NCBI GenBank assembly: GCA_002007465.1
Contig: LNAC01000758.1
Location: forward strand, 64,096-128,095
Reading direction: 5' to 3'
Length of the DNA: 64,000 nt
Source: Ailurus styani
Taxonomy: Eukaryota > Chordata > Mammalia > Carnivora > Ailuridae
The position numbers were made by a program, and so were the translations under genes. Below, piece by piece: positions 24,046-35,698 of the stretch (position 1 is the first letter of the stretch; the number at the start of each line of letters is the position of its first letter). The notes under the pieces are model-generated. The model did not search any database. It was not told the DNA's origin and saw only the letters and a program-made list of their open reading frames with translations.

Positions 24046-24210
24046 TGGGGTGCCTGGGTGGCTCAGTTGATTAAGCATGCGACTCTTGGCTCAAATCATG
24101 ATCTTATGTGTCGTAGGATCTAGTTCCACGCTGGGCATGGAGTTTGCTTAAGATTTTCTCTCTCCCTCTCCCTTTTCCACAACCCTTTCTCTCCCTCTCA
24201 AAAAAAAAAA
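24046..24210 (+). mobile_element. Can-SINE, older type, plus
   Basis: 'ggggtgcctgggtggctcag', 'gattaagcatgcgactcttg', a shortened body, CT-rich tract and A-run. The flank tacatttta occurs at 24033-24041 and 24212-24220 (target-site duplication of at least 9 bp). Confidence 0.9.
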
Positions 24211-24220
24211 TTACATTTTA

Positions 24221-25879
24221 ATCATACCATCGGTATGATGTAGATATCTACCTGGTGAACTCTATCAGAATAGTCTCATATTTATCATACTTTTGTCTCA
24301 TATTTATCAAGAAGAGGAGGATAAACTTTTCTTTGTTTTTTGAAAAATTGGCCTGCGTGTTCTTCCTGAAAGTCCTTATGTTGTTATTCACTCACGTAGT
24401 CACACAACCACAGAGGAGAGCTTTACTGTGCAGCCGCTATCCGTTCTTAGTTGCTTCAATTATCTTTAAGTATAAAAAATTAAAGTACTTACTCCTTGTT
24501 TACCTGAAGAATTTAATTACAAACCCCTAGTACCGAGTTTACAAGTTGACTTTTTAACTTAATTTTCCACTAATAAAACCAATGGATTTTTACATTAAGG
24601 AAGGTAGATCACATTGGTCACACTGAGGAGTCTGTACTTAGGAGCAAATGGTTGGAACCAATGACATTTTCTATCAGGAAATGCATTGCACACGTATGCA
24701 TGTCTATCAGTGACTATCACACATTTGTATATAGAAATATATGTCAGAATGCTTTATGACTATTGTGGAAATTCTCTTAAATTTTTCAGTGAACATATTG
24801 CAGACAAAATAGTCCTATTTTACTATTTTTTCCAACTTTCACCTGAATATAATTTAGATTGTTGGTGATAGGGAGCTGCATTATTAGATTTCTTGTTCCT
24901 GTATTTGTTTTCAGTGCTCTTCTCCTTTAAAAATACTGGGTTTCTGAAGCCAACTTGCATTTTCCTCTTTTACACCTAGACTCTACCCTTTGAATATTAA
25001 AAGGATGGCTCTGGATGACACCTGATTGATGGCTGCCTCATGAGTACAGTTTACCACTGGTAAGTCTCTTGAAGACCTCTTGATCTGACAAGACCAAAGT
25101 GAATTCAGCCTAAGTCTGGGCATCAAACCAAAACCGAATAATTCATTTATATGCCCACAACATCTCGTTTGTGCTTCCCCAACTTTTCTCCCCTAAGCAG
25201 ATTAATATATATCTTACATGGCTTTTCAGAAAAAAAATTTGGGAAGAATATTATCAAGCAAGTGATACTACTAGTACCTCTCATATTGATCTATATATTG
25301 CTTTACTTATGTTACAGGGATAATAGAAAAAGAAGGAAAAAACCCTTGTGTTTCTAAGTGTCTGATGATGCTTTGTGTCAAAATCCTAATGGAATTACTA
25401 TATAAGTCATGCTTTTTGTTCTGATTTAAAATGGTACCATCTCAGAACTTGAGACTTCTGCATTGCAAAATATTCATTATACAGAATAAGAAAGAAGAAA
25501 ATCACTTATTTTATACTCTTAATTAGATACATGTAATTTACCTCTTTATAATGAAGTAAAGACATCTCTTGGTGAATTTCACATGTCTTTTGAGCTGATC
25601 TCTCCAGTAAATAGAAATCAGCCCTCAGTGGTGATATGTAGTATTGTCTATCTAATCAAATGAAATTTGCTGTGGCTAGCTACACTAAGACTTCAAACAA
25701 GAAAACTATCTGGTGAGAGTTGTATCAGAAAAAAGATTGATTAAAAAATCAAGTTCAAATGTTTACTATTTACCCAAATATTATATGATGGAAAACCAAA
25801 TATTTGGCCTTGGGCATTTTAAGATTTTAGAGTAAAATACGCACACACACACACACACAGAGTTGGATTTCCATGCTAA
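24221..25879. other. gene-free stretch
   Basis: No gene or RNA is recognised. The open frame at 24255-24530 is hydrophobic and AT-driven with no motif. There is a short (CA)n at about 25842-25859. Confidence 0.4.
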
Positions 25880-26005
25880 TATTTTTTGTACATTTTTATT
25901 AAAATTCTAGTTAGTTGACATACAATGTAAAATCAGTTTCAGTTGTACAATATAGTAATTCAGCTCTTCCTTACAACACCATATGCTCATCACCCACTTT
26001 GGAAA
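25880..26005 (-). mobile_element. L1 3' UTR fragment, minus
   Basis: 'attaaaattctagttagttg', 'acatacaatgtaaaatcag' and 'atatgctcatcaccca' match the terminal antisense L1 3' UTR also seen at 18640 and 26745. It is a short fragment. Confidence 0.75.
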
Positions 26006-26104
26006 TATTACCAATTCTTAAATATTTGGGCTTTTTCCCATAATAACTAGGCTGTCTCTGAGCTTTTCTTGTCATGTGTTAAGAAACCCACTTTCTCAGA
26101 TCTA

Positions 26105-26265
26105 GAATTAGGGTAAGTGGTACAGTTAAGTTGATGGTTAGGATGAGGGTATGTGTCTGGTATCCTGCAGTTTTGAGACATCTCCATAGGGTTTGTGTTA
26201 GCATTAGGGTTAGTGTTAGGGTGAGGGTTTAGGCCTGCTATCATTCAGTTTAGAGACAGTTGCCT
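26105..26265. repeat. degenerate TTAGGG-like tandem region
   Basis: Multiple TTAGGG or near variants (ttagggtaag, ggttaggatgaggg, tagggtttg, cattagggttagtgttag, gtgagggtttagg) are mixed with two loosely similar ~35-bp segments (about 26150-26186 and 26231-26264, both with 'ctg.tatc.tgcagttt'-type text). This suggests a decayed minisatellite of about 80 bp unit containing telomere-like motifs. The Asn-Pro-rich minus-strand frame over it is an artefact. Confidence 0.6.
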
Positions 26266-26307
26266 GAGAATAAATCCCCAGATTTCTACTGGGATGAGAA
26301 TAGGCAT

Positions 26308-26538
26308 AGTCATCCACCAAGCTGAGGCAAGGAGGGGATTTGGGGTTACAAATACTCTTTATTTTTTTTATATATATTTTTAAGATTTTATTTATTTTTT
26401 TTGACACACACAGAGAGAGATCANAGTCATCCACCAAGCTGAGGCAAGGAGGGGATTTGGGGTTCCAAATACTCTTTTTTTTTTATATATATTTTTAAGA
26501 TTTTATTTATTTTTTTTGACACACACAGAGAGAGATCA
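26308..26538. other. ~115-bp direct duplication around a single N (probable assembly join)
   Basis: Bases 26308-26423 and 26425-26538 are almost the same sequence, both starting 'agtcatccaccaagctgagg' and ending 'gacacacacagagagagatca'. An undetermined base sits between them at 26424. They differ only by tta/ttc before 'caaatactc' and by the T-run length. Copy 1 contains a SINE start that is cut off at the N, while copy 2 continues into a complete SINE. Two haplotypes or contig ends failing to merge explains this better than a real duplication. Confidence 0.85.
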
Positions 26539-26693
26539 GATCACAAGTAGGCAGAAAGTCAGGTAGAGAGAGAGGAGGAAGCAGGCTCCCTGGTGAGCAG
26601 AGAGCCTGATGCGGGGCTTGATCCCAGGACCCTGAGATCATGACCTGAGCCAAAGGCAGAGACTTTAACCCACTAAGTCACCCAGGCACCCCC
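26478..26693 (-). mobile_element. Can-SINE, mustelid-type, minus, with target-site duplication
   Basis: T-run and 'aagattttatttatttttt', 'cacaagtaggcagaaagtc' and the inverted head 'cacccaggcacccc'. The flank ccaaatactcttt at about 26465-26477 recurs at 26692-26704 (13 bp). A second partial copy of its 3' end lies left of the N at 26424. Confidence 0.92.
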
Positions 26694-26705
26694 AAATACT
26701 CTTTA

Positions 26706-27808
26706 AATAAATATTTATTCATCCTTCTGTTTTTTTCCCCAAGTTTTTACTTAAATGCTAGTTATCATATGGTGTAATATTAGTTTCAAGTGTAGAATTT
26801 ATCAATTCATCACTCACATACAGCACCCAGTACTCATCACAAGTGGCCTCCTTAATACTTATCACCCACCTACCCATTCCCCTCAGCTCCCCTCCAGCAA
26901 CCCTCAGTTATCTATAGGTAAGAGTCGTTTGCCTCTTTCTTTCTCTCCTCCTATTTTCATCTGTTCCATTTCTTAAGTTCGACATACAAGTAAAATCACA
27001 CAGTATTTTTCTTTCTCTGACTAAGTTATTTTGCTGAGCATAATACTCTTTAGCCCCATCCACATAATTGCAAATGGCAAGATTTCAATCTTTTTGATGG
27101 CTGAAAAATATTCGATTGTATACAAATACCACATCTTCTTTATTCCTTCATCGGTAGAAGGGCATTTGGGATCTTTACATAATTTGGCTATTAATAATGC
27201 TGCTGTAAACATTGGGGTGCATGTATCCCTTTGAAGCAGTATTTTTGTATCCTTTTGGTAAATAGCTAGTATTACAACTGCTGGGTCATAGGTAATACTA
27301 TTTTTAACTTTTTGAGGAACCTCCATACTGTTTTCCAGAGTGGCTGCACCAGTTTGCATTTCCACCAGGAGTGTACGAACATTCCCCTTTCCCTATATCT
27401 TTGTCAACATCTGTTCTTTCCTATATTGTTAATTTTAGCCATTCTAACAGGTGTGAGGTGATATCTCAGGGTAGTTTTGATTTGCATTTCCCTGATGATG
27501 AGTGATATTGAGTGATCATTCCATGTGTTTGTAAGCCATATGGATGTCTTTGGAGAAATGTCTGTTCATATCTTCTGTCCATTTTTAACTAGATTATTTA
27601 TTTTTTTGGGGTGTTGTATTTGATAAGTTCTTTAGAGATTTTGGGTACTAACCCTTTGTCAGATAGGTCATTGGTAAATATCTTCTCCCATCTATAGGTT
27701 GTCTTTTAGTTTTGCCCATTGTTTCCTTTCCTGTGCAGAAGGTTCTTATCTTGATGAAGTCCAAAATAGATTATTTTTGCTTTTGTTTCCCTTGCCTCAG
27801 GAGACGTA
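26706..27808 (-). mobile_element. L1-A, 3' segment (minus part of a 5'-inverted L1)
   Basis: Reading the minus strand: 3' UTR at the left end ('gctagttatcatatggtgta' region), preceded by the distal ORF2. Translation at 27365-27021 gives ORF2 C-terminal text ([33 protein letters not shown]), with further upstream ORF2 to 27808 ('[10 protein letters not shown]'). At 27808/27809 the strand of the L1 text flips, and the rest of the same L1 continues in plus orientation. There are multiple lesions and no functional product. Confidence 0.9.
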
Positions 27809-28502
27809 TGAAAGTAGAGGGAACATACTTCAACATCGTAAAAGCCATATACAAAAGACCCACAGCTAATGTAATCCTCAGTGGGGAAAAACAGAACAAG
27901 ACAGGGATGTCCACTATCACCACTGTAATTTAACATAGTACTGCAAGTCATAGCCTCAGCAATCAGGCAATAAAAAGAAATAAGAAGCACCCAAATCAGC
28001 AAGGAAGAAGTCAAACTTTCACTATTTGTAAATGACATGATGTTATATGTAGAAAACCCAAAATACCACCAAAAATCGCTAGAACTATTACGTGAATTCA
28101 GCAAGGTCATGGGATACAAAATCAACATACAGAAATCTGTTACATTTCTATACACTAATAATGAAGCAGCAGAAAGAGAAATCAAAGTATCGATCCCATT
28201 TACAATTGCACCAAAACCATAAGATACCTAGGAATACACATAACCAAAGAGGTAAAAGACCTGTACTCTGAAAACTATAGAAAACTGATGAAAGAGATTG
28301 AAGATGACACAAAGAAATGGAAACACATTCCATGCTCATAGATCGGAAAAACAAACATTATTAAAATGTCTGTACTACCCAAAGCAATCTACACATTCAA
28401 CGCTATACCTGTCAAAATACATGAACATTTTTCACAGAGTTAAAACAAACAACCCTAAAATTTGTATGGAACCACAAAAGACCCCAAATAGCCAAATCAA
28501 TC
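27809..28502 (+). mobile_element. L1-A, inverted 5' segment, part 1 (reverse-transcriptase region)
   Basis: On the plus strand this reads as L1 ORF2: '[20 protein letters not shown]', then the reverse-transcriptase active-site neighbourhood at about 28018-28060 (the usual F-A-D-D reads F-V-N-D), then 'YLGI'-type sequence. Frames are interrupted by stops and frameshifts. It breaks at 28502 inside 'agccaaatcaatctt' and resumes at about 30356, which shows that the intervening DNA inserted later. Confidence 0.9.
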
Positions 28503-28566
28503 TTTTTATGTTTTATTTCTTTATTTTTTATTACATTATGTTAGTCACCATACCATACACCGTTAG
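28503..28566 (-). mobile_element. L1-B, 3' terminus (left piece)
   Basis: A/T-rich tail plus 'atgttagtcaccataccata' of the carnivore L1 3' UTR. The expected next 3' UTR text ('attagtttttgatgtagtg') is not here but at 29349 onward, so another element has split it at 28566. Confidence 0.8.
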
Positions 28567-29342
28567 TTTTTTTTTAATTTTTTATTATTTATTTATTTAT
28601 TTGTTTATTTATTATTATTATTTGCCCCAGGGGTACAGGTCTGTGAATCATCAGGCTTACACCTTTCACAGCACTTACCATAGCACAAACCCTCCCCGAT
28701 GTCCATAACCCAGCCACCTTATCTCTACCCTCCCACCCCCCAGTAACCCTCAGTTTATTTCATGAGATTAAGAGTCTCTTATGGTTTGTCTCCTTCCTGA
28801 TCCCATCTTGTTTCATTTTTCCCCTCCCTACCCCCACAACCCCCTGCCCTGCCCATCAAATTCCTTATACAGAGAGATCATATGATAATTGCTTTTCTCT
28901 GATTGACTCATTTCGCTTAGCATAATACCCTCTAGTTCCATCCACGTCGTTGCAAATGGCAAGATTTCTTTTCTTTTGATGACTGCATAGTATTCCATTA
29001 TATATATATATACCACATCTTTATCCATTCATCTGTTGATGGACATCTAGGTTCTTTCCATAGTTTGGCTATTGTAGACATTGCTGCTGTAAACATTCGA
29101 GTGCATGTGCCCCTGAGCATCATTACCTTTGTATCTTTAGGCTAAGTACCCAGTAGTGTGATTGCTGGGTCATAGGGTAGCTCTATTTTCAACTTTTTGA
29201 GGAACCTCCATACTATTTTCCAGAGTGGCTACACCAGCTTGCATTCCCACCAACAGTGTAGGTGGGTTCCCCTTTCTCTGAATCCTCATCAACATCTGTC
29301 ATTTCCTGACTTGTTAATTTTAACCATTCTCACTGGTGTGAG
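28567..29342 (-). mobile_element. L1-C, 5'-truncated, inserted in L1-B
   Basis: The T-rich start (28567-28625, sense poly(A)) is followed by 3' UTR ('aggggtacaggtctgtgaat', 'aagagtctcttatggtttgt') and distal ORF2. The minus translation at 29028-28828 gives 'MEYYAVIKRKEILPFATTWM' and 'LEGIMLSEMSQSEKSNYHMI'. The element is bounded by acaccgttag (28557-28566) and acatcattag (29343-29352), 8 of 10 identical with two transitions, a plausible target-site duplication. It appears the youngest of the three nested L1s. Confidence 0.85.
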
Positions 29343-29352
29343 ACATCATTAG

Positions 29353-30355
29353 TTTTTGATGTAGTGTTCCAAGATTCATTGTTTACATATAACACCCAGT
29401 GCTCCATGCAATATTTGTCCTCCTTAATACCCATCACTGGGTGAACCCATCCCCCCATCTCGCCTCCTCTCTAAACCCCCCTCAGTTTGTTTCTTAGAGT
29501 CCACAGTCTCTCATGGTTCATGTCCCCCTCCAATCTCCCCTCTCCTTTTTTCCCTTCCTTCTCCTAATGTCTTCCGTGCTATTCCTTATGTTCCATAAGT
29601 AAGTGAAACCATATGATAATTGGCTTTCTCTGCTTGACTCATTTTCATTCAACATAATCTCCTCCAGTCCCATCCATGTTGATGCAAAAGTTGGGTATTC
29701 ATCCTTTCTGATGGCTGAGTAATATTCCATTGTATATATGGACCACATCTTCTTTATCCATTCATCTGTTGAAGAGCATCTTGGCTCTTTCCACAGTTTG
29801 GTGATCGTGGACATAGCTGCTTTGAACATTGGGGTGCATGTGCCCCTTCTTTTCACTACATCCGTATCTTTGGGGCAAATACCCAGTAGTGCAATTGTTG
29901 GGTCATAGACTAGCTCTATTTTTAATTTTTGAGGAACCTCCACACCGTTTTCCAAAATGGCTGCACCAACTTGCATTTCCACCAACAGTATAAGAGTGTT
30001 CCACTTTCTCCACATCCTCTCCAACATTTGTTGTTTCTTGCCTTGTTAATTTTTGCCATTCTAACTGGTGTAAGGTGGTATCTCAATGTGGTTTTGATTT
30101 TAATTTCCCTGATAGCTAATGATGATGAACATATTTTCATGTGTCTATTAGCCATTCGTATGTCTTCATTGGAGAAGTGACTGTTAATGTTTTCTGCCCA
30201 TTTTCTGGCTTGATTATCTGTTTTTTGGTGTTGAGTTTGAGAAGTTCTTTACAGATCTTGGGTATCAACCCTTTGTCTGTAGTGTCATTTGTGAATATCT
30301 TCTCCAATTCTGGGGGTTGCCTCTTTGTTTCGTTGACTGTTTCCTTTGTTGGCAA
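29353..30355 (-). mobile_element. L1-B, main body (right piece)
   Basis: Continues the L1-B 3' UTR ('ttttgatgtagtgttcc', 'aacacccagtgctccatgc') and distal ORF2. The minus translation at 30027-29518 shows '[20 protein letters not shown]', '[20 protein letters not shown]' and 'MEYYSAIRKDEYPTFASTWM'. Upstream, 30355-30137 gives 'KRQPPELEKIFTNDTTDKGL'. It is 5'-truncated at about 30355, immediately before L1-A resumes in plus orientation. Confidence 0.9.
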
Positions 30356-30770
30356 CCTTGAAAAAGAAAAGCAAAGCTGGAGGCATAATAATTCCAGATG
30401 TCAAGTTATTTTTATAAAACCGTAGTGATCAAGACAGTATGGTACTGGCACAAAAATAGATACATAGATTGATGGAACAGAATAGAAAACCAAAAAGTGA
30501 ACCTACAACTATATGGTTAACTAGCCTTTGAGAAAGTGGGAAAGAATATTCAATAAATAAAAGGCAGTCTCTTCAAAAAATGGTGTTGAGAAAACTGGAC
30601 ACCAAAATGCAAAAGAATGAAAGTGGACCACGTTCTTATACCATATGCAAAAATAAATTCAAAACTGATGAAAGACCTGCATGTGAGACAGGAAAACATC
30701 AGCATCCTAGAGGAGAACACAGGCAGCAACCTCTTTGACATTGGCTGTAGCAATTTCCATGCAAACTTTT
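30356..30770 (+). mobile_element. L1-A, inverted 5' segment, part 2
   Basis: 'gaaaaagaaaagcaaagctg' continues directly the L1 text left at 28502. It proceeds through 'gtatggtactggcacaaaaa' and 'aaaactgatgaaagacctgc' to 'ttgacattggctgtagcaa', stopping at about 30770. In L1 order this end ('CSNF') adjoins the start of the minus segment at 27808 ('PEARETK'), as expected for a twin-priming 5' inversion with almost no internal loss. Confidence 0.88.
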
Positions 30771-31169
30771 AGCAAAATTATTACAACTTTCAATAAATGC
30801 CTGGAAATGGCTGAACAGAAGAAAAGAAATGATAGGTATAAATATTAGAAAACTTGTTTAAAAATCTATTTTTGTTTTTGCCAGACTTTTGACATATTAC
30901 CCTTACTTGGAAATTCTCCTCATATAAATATCAATAGAGGCATACCAAAATTTCTCTACTCAAATTAAATTAAATATTTTTCTAATAAATGTTCTACTAT
31001 TCACAACAAATTTTTTCCTAATATAATGGTCACTACCATTCTTGGAGGAGACACCTGAACTCTATAAATCTAACCACTGTGTTTCCAGATCTGGAAGTCT
31101 TGTGCCTCAGGAAGAAAATTATAGAGAATATAAAGAACACAAGACCAGAAGACAGGGATCTCTTAGTGC

Positions 31170-31355
31170 CAAGCCTTATTGCATATTAGAACTAGCTGGT
31201 GAGCTGTTAGAGATCTCAAAGCACAAGTCATGCCTAAGAATTAAATTAGAAGATTTAAGGAGTGGAAATCAAATATCAGTTTGTTTTCTTTCTCAAGACA
31301 TTGTTAAGGAATTCTCATTACAACAAAATTTAAGAACCACCGCTGTAGTTTTAAT
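31170..31355 (+). mobile_element. MER5/hAT-like fragment
   Basis: 'ttgcatattagaactagctg', 'caagacattgttaaggaat' and 'aatttaagaaccaccgctg' follow the arrangement of MER5-type elements ('...TTGAGAACCACTG' end). The 110-codon open frame at 31042-31374 overlaps it and has no recognised domain. Confidence 0.45.
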
Positions 31356-31374
31356 TCTACTTTTATTATATTGA

Positions 31375-34300
31375 TGAACTTGGAAAAATCAAATATTAAA
31401 TCCCAGGTTGTTTATCTGTAAAATGAGGGTGAACGTGTTTATAGTGAAGGTGATAAGAACTACCAATGCACTTCCCTTGCTAAATACAACTGGGTATACA
31501 TATATGCCCATATATCCAGATGCCACACAAATATTTGTATACCATATGTTAAATCTTTCAAAAATAATAGGATGATAATATTTAACACGTACTCTACTAT
31601 TTCTAATATTGATTTGGTCAAATTACTTTCTCACAAAATTCCTTAATTTACTTAATTATACTCACTATATTAACTACTTTGTTATTAAACACCATTTAAA
31701 GTAATAATTACTCAGTATCTTATCATTTGTGAGTGATAACTATGTATTCAAATTGGTGTAACACTGATCACTTCATAAAGGGAAGTATGAAAAAAAAAAG
31801 CAGTCTAGTTTTTTCCTCCCCAACCAAAAATTCTGGGGAAGAGAAATGTGAAGAAATCAAATAGGTATGCATATTAACTATTCCAAATTATCACATGGAG
31901 AACTTGAAGTAGGACAAATAGAAACACTTCTATCTCTTGTTTTCCAGTGTATGCCTTTAATTTTGTTTCTTGCTTAATTTTAATGACAAGTATTTGCAAA
32001 GAAAGTAACATATTTGTATTGTTTCTGATTTTAGTGAAATGTTTCTTATTTCTATACTGATTAGAATCCTGGCTGTTGGGCTGAAATTTATTTATATCAT
32101 TTGTGTGAAGACCTACCAATCACTAAATTGTCTAATTCAGTTGTTTCATACTTTGTAGAGACTGTATGCCCTCCCTTGTGAACCTCTCCCTGTCCAAGCT
32201 GTTCATCTCAAGTTGACCCCTGCAAATTTCTAATGATAACCTGTTGTCCTTTCTGAGATGTTACTATTATCATGTCCATCAAATCTTTTGTCACTTCCCA
32301 TTGTTCCTCTAACAAAAAAGCTAATGCCACAAACTATCTTGATTATGAAGGTTGAATTTTTCGTAGATGTTTTCCATTTTTTTTAAATCAACTATCTTAA
32401 TAGGCATGTTTTTACAGTGGTACTTGAGGAGACTGAATTGTATGTTGCTACTATTGCCATCTTTCACTACTTCCTCCTAATTTTTAAAATTTGTTCTGTA
32501 AGTTTTATCAGGTCCTGCACTGAAGCTGAACCACAAGAGTGCAGAATTTATTATAGAGTTCAACAACAGCAGCAATGTATGTAGATATACACACATGCAC
32601 GCACACACATTATGAAAAATAAAAAGGATATTCTGTACTTGGAAGAAAAGTGGATAAGGATAATTAGACACAATCTGAAAGGGCACTTCAGGCGAGGGCA
32701 ACAGCACCTGCAGAGGCAAGAATATGGAGAGCAATGACAAAAATACTCCATTTTGAGTGGGAACCCAGTTTTGGGGGGGAAAGGCCCTTGAAAGAAAATA
32801 TAGAGTCATATGTTTTACTTGGAAGTAAAAGAGTTATATTTGACACTTATTTCTTTTGAAAGAATTTTGGTTTTGTGTTCGTATTCTTTTCTGGAAGTAA
32901 TGAATAACTAAATGGTGGACATCAAATTATATCCTTTTGTCAGTGGCATAATATGAACAGACAGATGGACAGATATGTCCCAACATTACAAAATGTTGCA
33001 TGATGTTTTTTTGATGTGAAATGATGTTGAGTGTGTTAATGATACCACGTGATAAATAATGAGGCAATAACAGCATAAAATAGGAGAGAGCGATTTATTA
33101 GCAAATAATCTGAAGGTTGAATGTGTAAAAACTGACTTGACATATTCCTTCCTTCAAAACCTTTACTTCTTTTAGAGAAGAAATGTTAAAAATTTATAGA
33201 GTAAATCTACTAACATTTGAGGTAAAAATGATTCTATTTAATATCACTGCTATTTCCATTTGCCATCAATTACTATATAACTTTAACTTTGTGAATCTTT
33301 ACAGACTTTTACAGGTGAAGCACTTGCTGCTTCGAGACTGATTATTTTGTAATCTGATTATTCACAGCTTGCTAATTTGTAATTGGGCTTTTACAACTAG
33401 AAAACGTCCAGATTTCAGAAAAACTAATTTATTTTTTTCTTTGGTTAATTGTACTGTTCACACAAAACAGTAGAGTGAGATGACTTCTAGTGGGTTTTGT
33501 GCAGTGTTCTGGAACCAATAAACTATATTATTGATTGCCTAATGAAAAGTGCCGTGTTCATACAAACTTACTGTGTCTGGGCAGGGATACAACTGCTACT
33601 TTTATTCTGTTTAGAGAATCACCTGCTATTTTACCAGGGTCTATTGCTACATATCAAGCATACCTTAAATTAGGTTGGGGTTACCTACTGGGTACTTTGT
33701 ACGGTGCCCTTATCCTTTTCCTTTCCTGCAGAGCTACCCATTGCTTCTAATTTAGCCTAAGATCATCAAAATTAATTATGATTGAGTGTTATTAATATTG
33801 AAACAGAGTACCAGTCAAGCACCTTTGGCTTTCTTGAAATTGTGAAATAGAGTTTAAGCAAATTGACTGTCTAGGCAGATTGAATTTACTGATTTAAAAT
33901 CAGAACTTAAAGAAAACACTTCGAAGAGAGACAGTGCAAAGAAAGCTAGTTTTGTCAAGATCAAGTAGAAATTATTATAAAATGGAAATATTCTCATTTT
34001 ATTAAAATGTTTGACCAACAATCTCAAAGTATAATGAACATGGAGTTGTCACGGTTGGGAGAAAAAAAGCAAAGTGTGAGATTTTGTCATCTACTCCCAT
34101 AAATACATCATCTAGTAGCCTTTATATGACACTAGATACAGCCAAATAATAATGTAAAGGTAGTATTTGTATCAGTCAGAAAAGTGTCCGTTATCCTTCA
34201 GTAATAAATATAACCCAAATTTTCATGCTATTAAATGATAAAGTTTATTGCTCACGTACACAACATATTTAATGCAGTTTGACAGGAGACTGCTTACTAC

Positions 34301-35698
34301 AGTTAAGCCAGAACCTGGGCTATGAAAAAGTGAAAGAGAGATTTGAAGGGTATTACACTGGCAATTAAATGTTCTAGTCCAGAAGTGACATATCTCTTCA
34401 GCTAACAACACACCAACATGACCCTATCCAATCACAGGGACTGACAATTTCCTTCCTTCTATGGTGCCAGAAGTAGAGAGAACAATTAATAATTACTGAA
34501 GAACTTTAGTAACTACCAGAGTACTTAAAGATTGAATCAAGTAGGGCATACTAACTTCTATTTGGGAAAAGATGCAATTAAACCATTAAACTCTCTTGTC
34601 ATTCTTCAGCCAAAAAACTGGTGGGCATCTATGTTGTCCCAGATATTGCCTTCAAATACCTTAAATGAATAAGATACATATAGCATGTAATTACAAAACA
34701 ATATGTGGCTTATATTTTGAAAACTGACAATATTCAGTATGCTGGATTCTTTATACCTAAACCAGTTCAAAAATACTGCTGAAAGTAAAACGATCTTAAA
34801 TTTAAAGATTGTAACAATGTCATTCACTGCCCTAGCTTGCAGTGACAAAAGCATTATTCCCCCTTGCTCTGGATTTTAGAGGAAATGGAAGAGAATTTTG
34901 CACAACTCCATGTCAGTAATGAGGAACTTTTAAAGGGTGGGTATGAGAGGAAGAAAGTCAAGAATAGGGTTCCAGAAAAGAATTAAATTTGTTAACCCTT
35001 TCCAGTCATTATAAGGGAAGTTAATATCTGACATAAGAGACAGTGAAAACGCAATGTTTTCAGAGATCAATCATATCATAAACTACTACAATTGTTTAAC
35101 CCATGGTAGTTTTCTTATATGAATCGGTATATATGTTTGTGTATTTGTTGGCTAGCTTTTAAATAAATAAATGTTACTTTTATTCTAGGATGTATCTCCT
35201 TTTCTTTTACTTGTCACTATCTGGAATTCCAATCAGGGTTCCTCTCTACCCATAATCACTACAGGAAACGGGTCTTTGAATGCATAAAATAGTTACTGAA
35301 GAATGATTTGGTTAGATCTTAAACATGTACATTGATCTACTGTTGGTTATTCTTAACAGGTTTTCAAATTAGTTTATGTTGAGGGGCAGGAAGAGTTCTC
35401 CAAAATCATTGGGATCTGGGGAAAAATACATTTGTGGAAAGTAAAGAAATGAAGATTTAAATGGAGTGTGTTGTGACAACAATAAAATCGTGGTACTAGA
35501 AACAGTTTGTCTCTTCTTTTCCTTCTCTATTCCCCTTTACTGAGATGTGACTGCTTAGTAGCTCTACATAGCACCCTAGGTTGAATAAGATTAAAAAGAA
35601 CTATGTAATGTGAGAGGATTCTAAGGAGTAGAAAGATATACTATATTATGGTACTGTGGAGGGAAAGGAGGGTTTCTGACCGGGTTTCTGGCAAGGAT
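31375..35698. other. long gene-free stretch
   Basis: No coding gene, RNA gene or confidently named repeat is seen in about 4.3 kb. There is a short CA-rich run at 32588-32610. The open frames at 32477-32809 (minus) and 33535-33750 (plus) have no domain, and the first partly reads through the CA run. Confidence 0.45.

Noticed and set aside
26105..26235. CRISPR-like or true telomere array
   Set aside because: The repeats are irregular TTAGGG-like motifs without constant spacers or a chromosome end. It is best described as a degenerate tandem region.
27706..28185. 159-codon minus frame
   Set aside because: It crosses the twin-priming junction and runs antisense through the inverted L1 segment. 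Not a coding sequence.
29518..30027. 169-codon minus frame, the longest in the window
   Set aside because: It is the C-terminal part of L1 ORF2 in a 5'-truncated element lacking the endonuclease and reverse-transcriptase domains. It is annotated as L1, not as a gene.
31042..31374. 110-codon open frame as a gene
   Set aside because: It overlaps a MER5-like repeat, has no recognised domain, and ends in a Leu-rich AT-driven tail.
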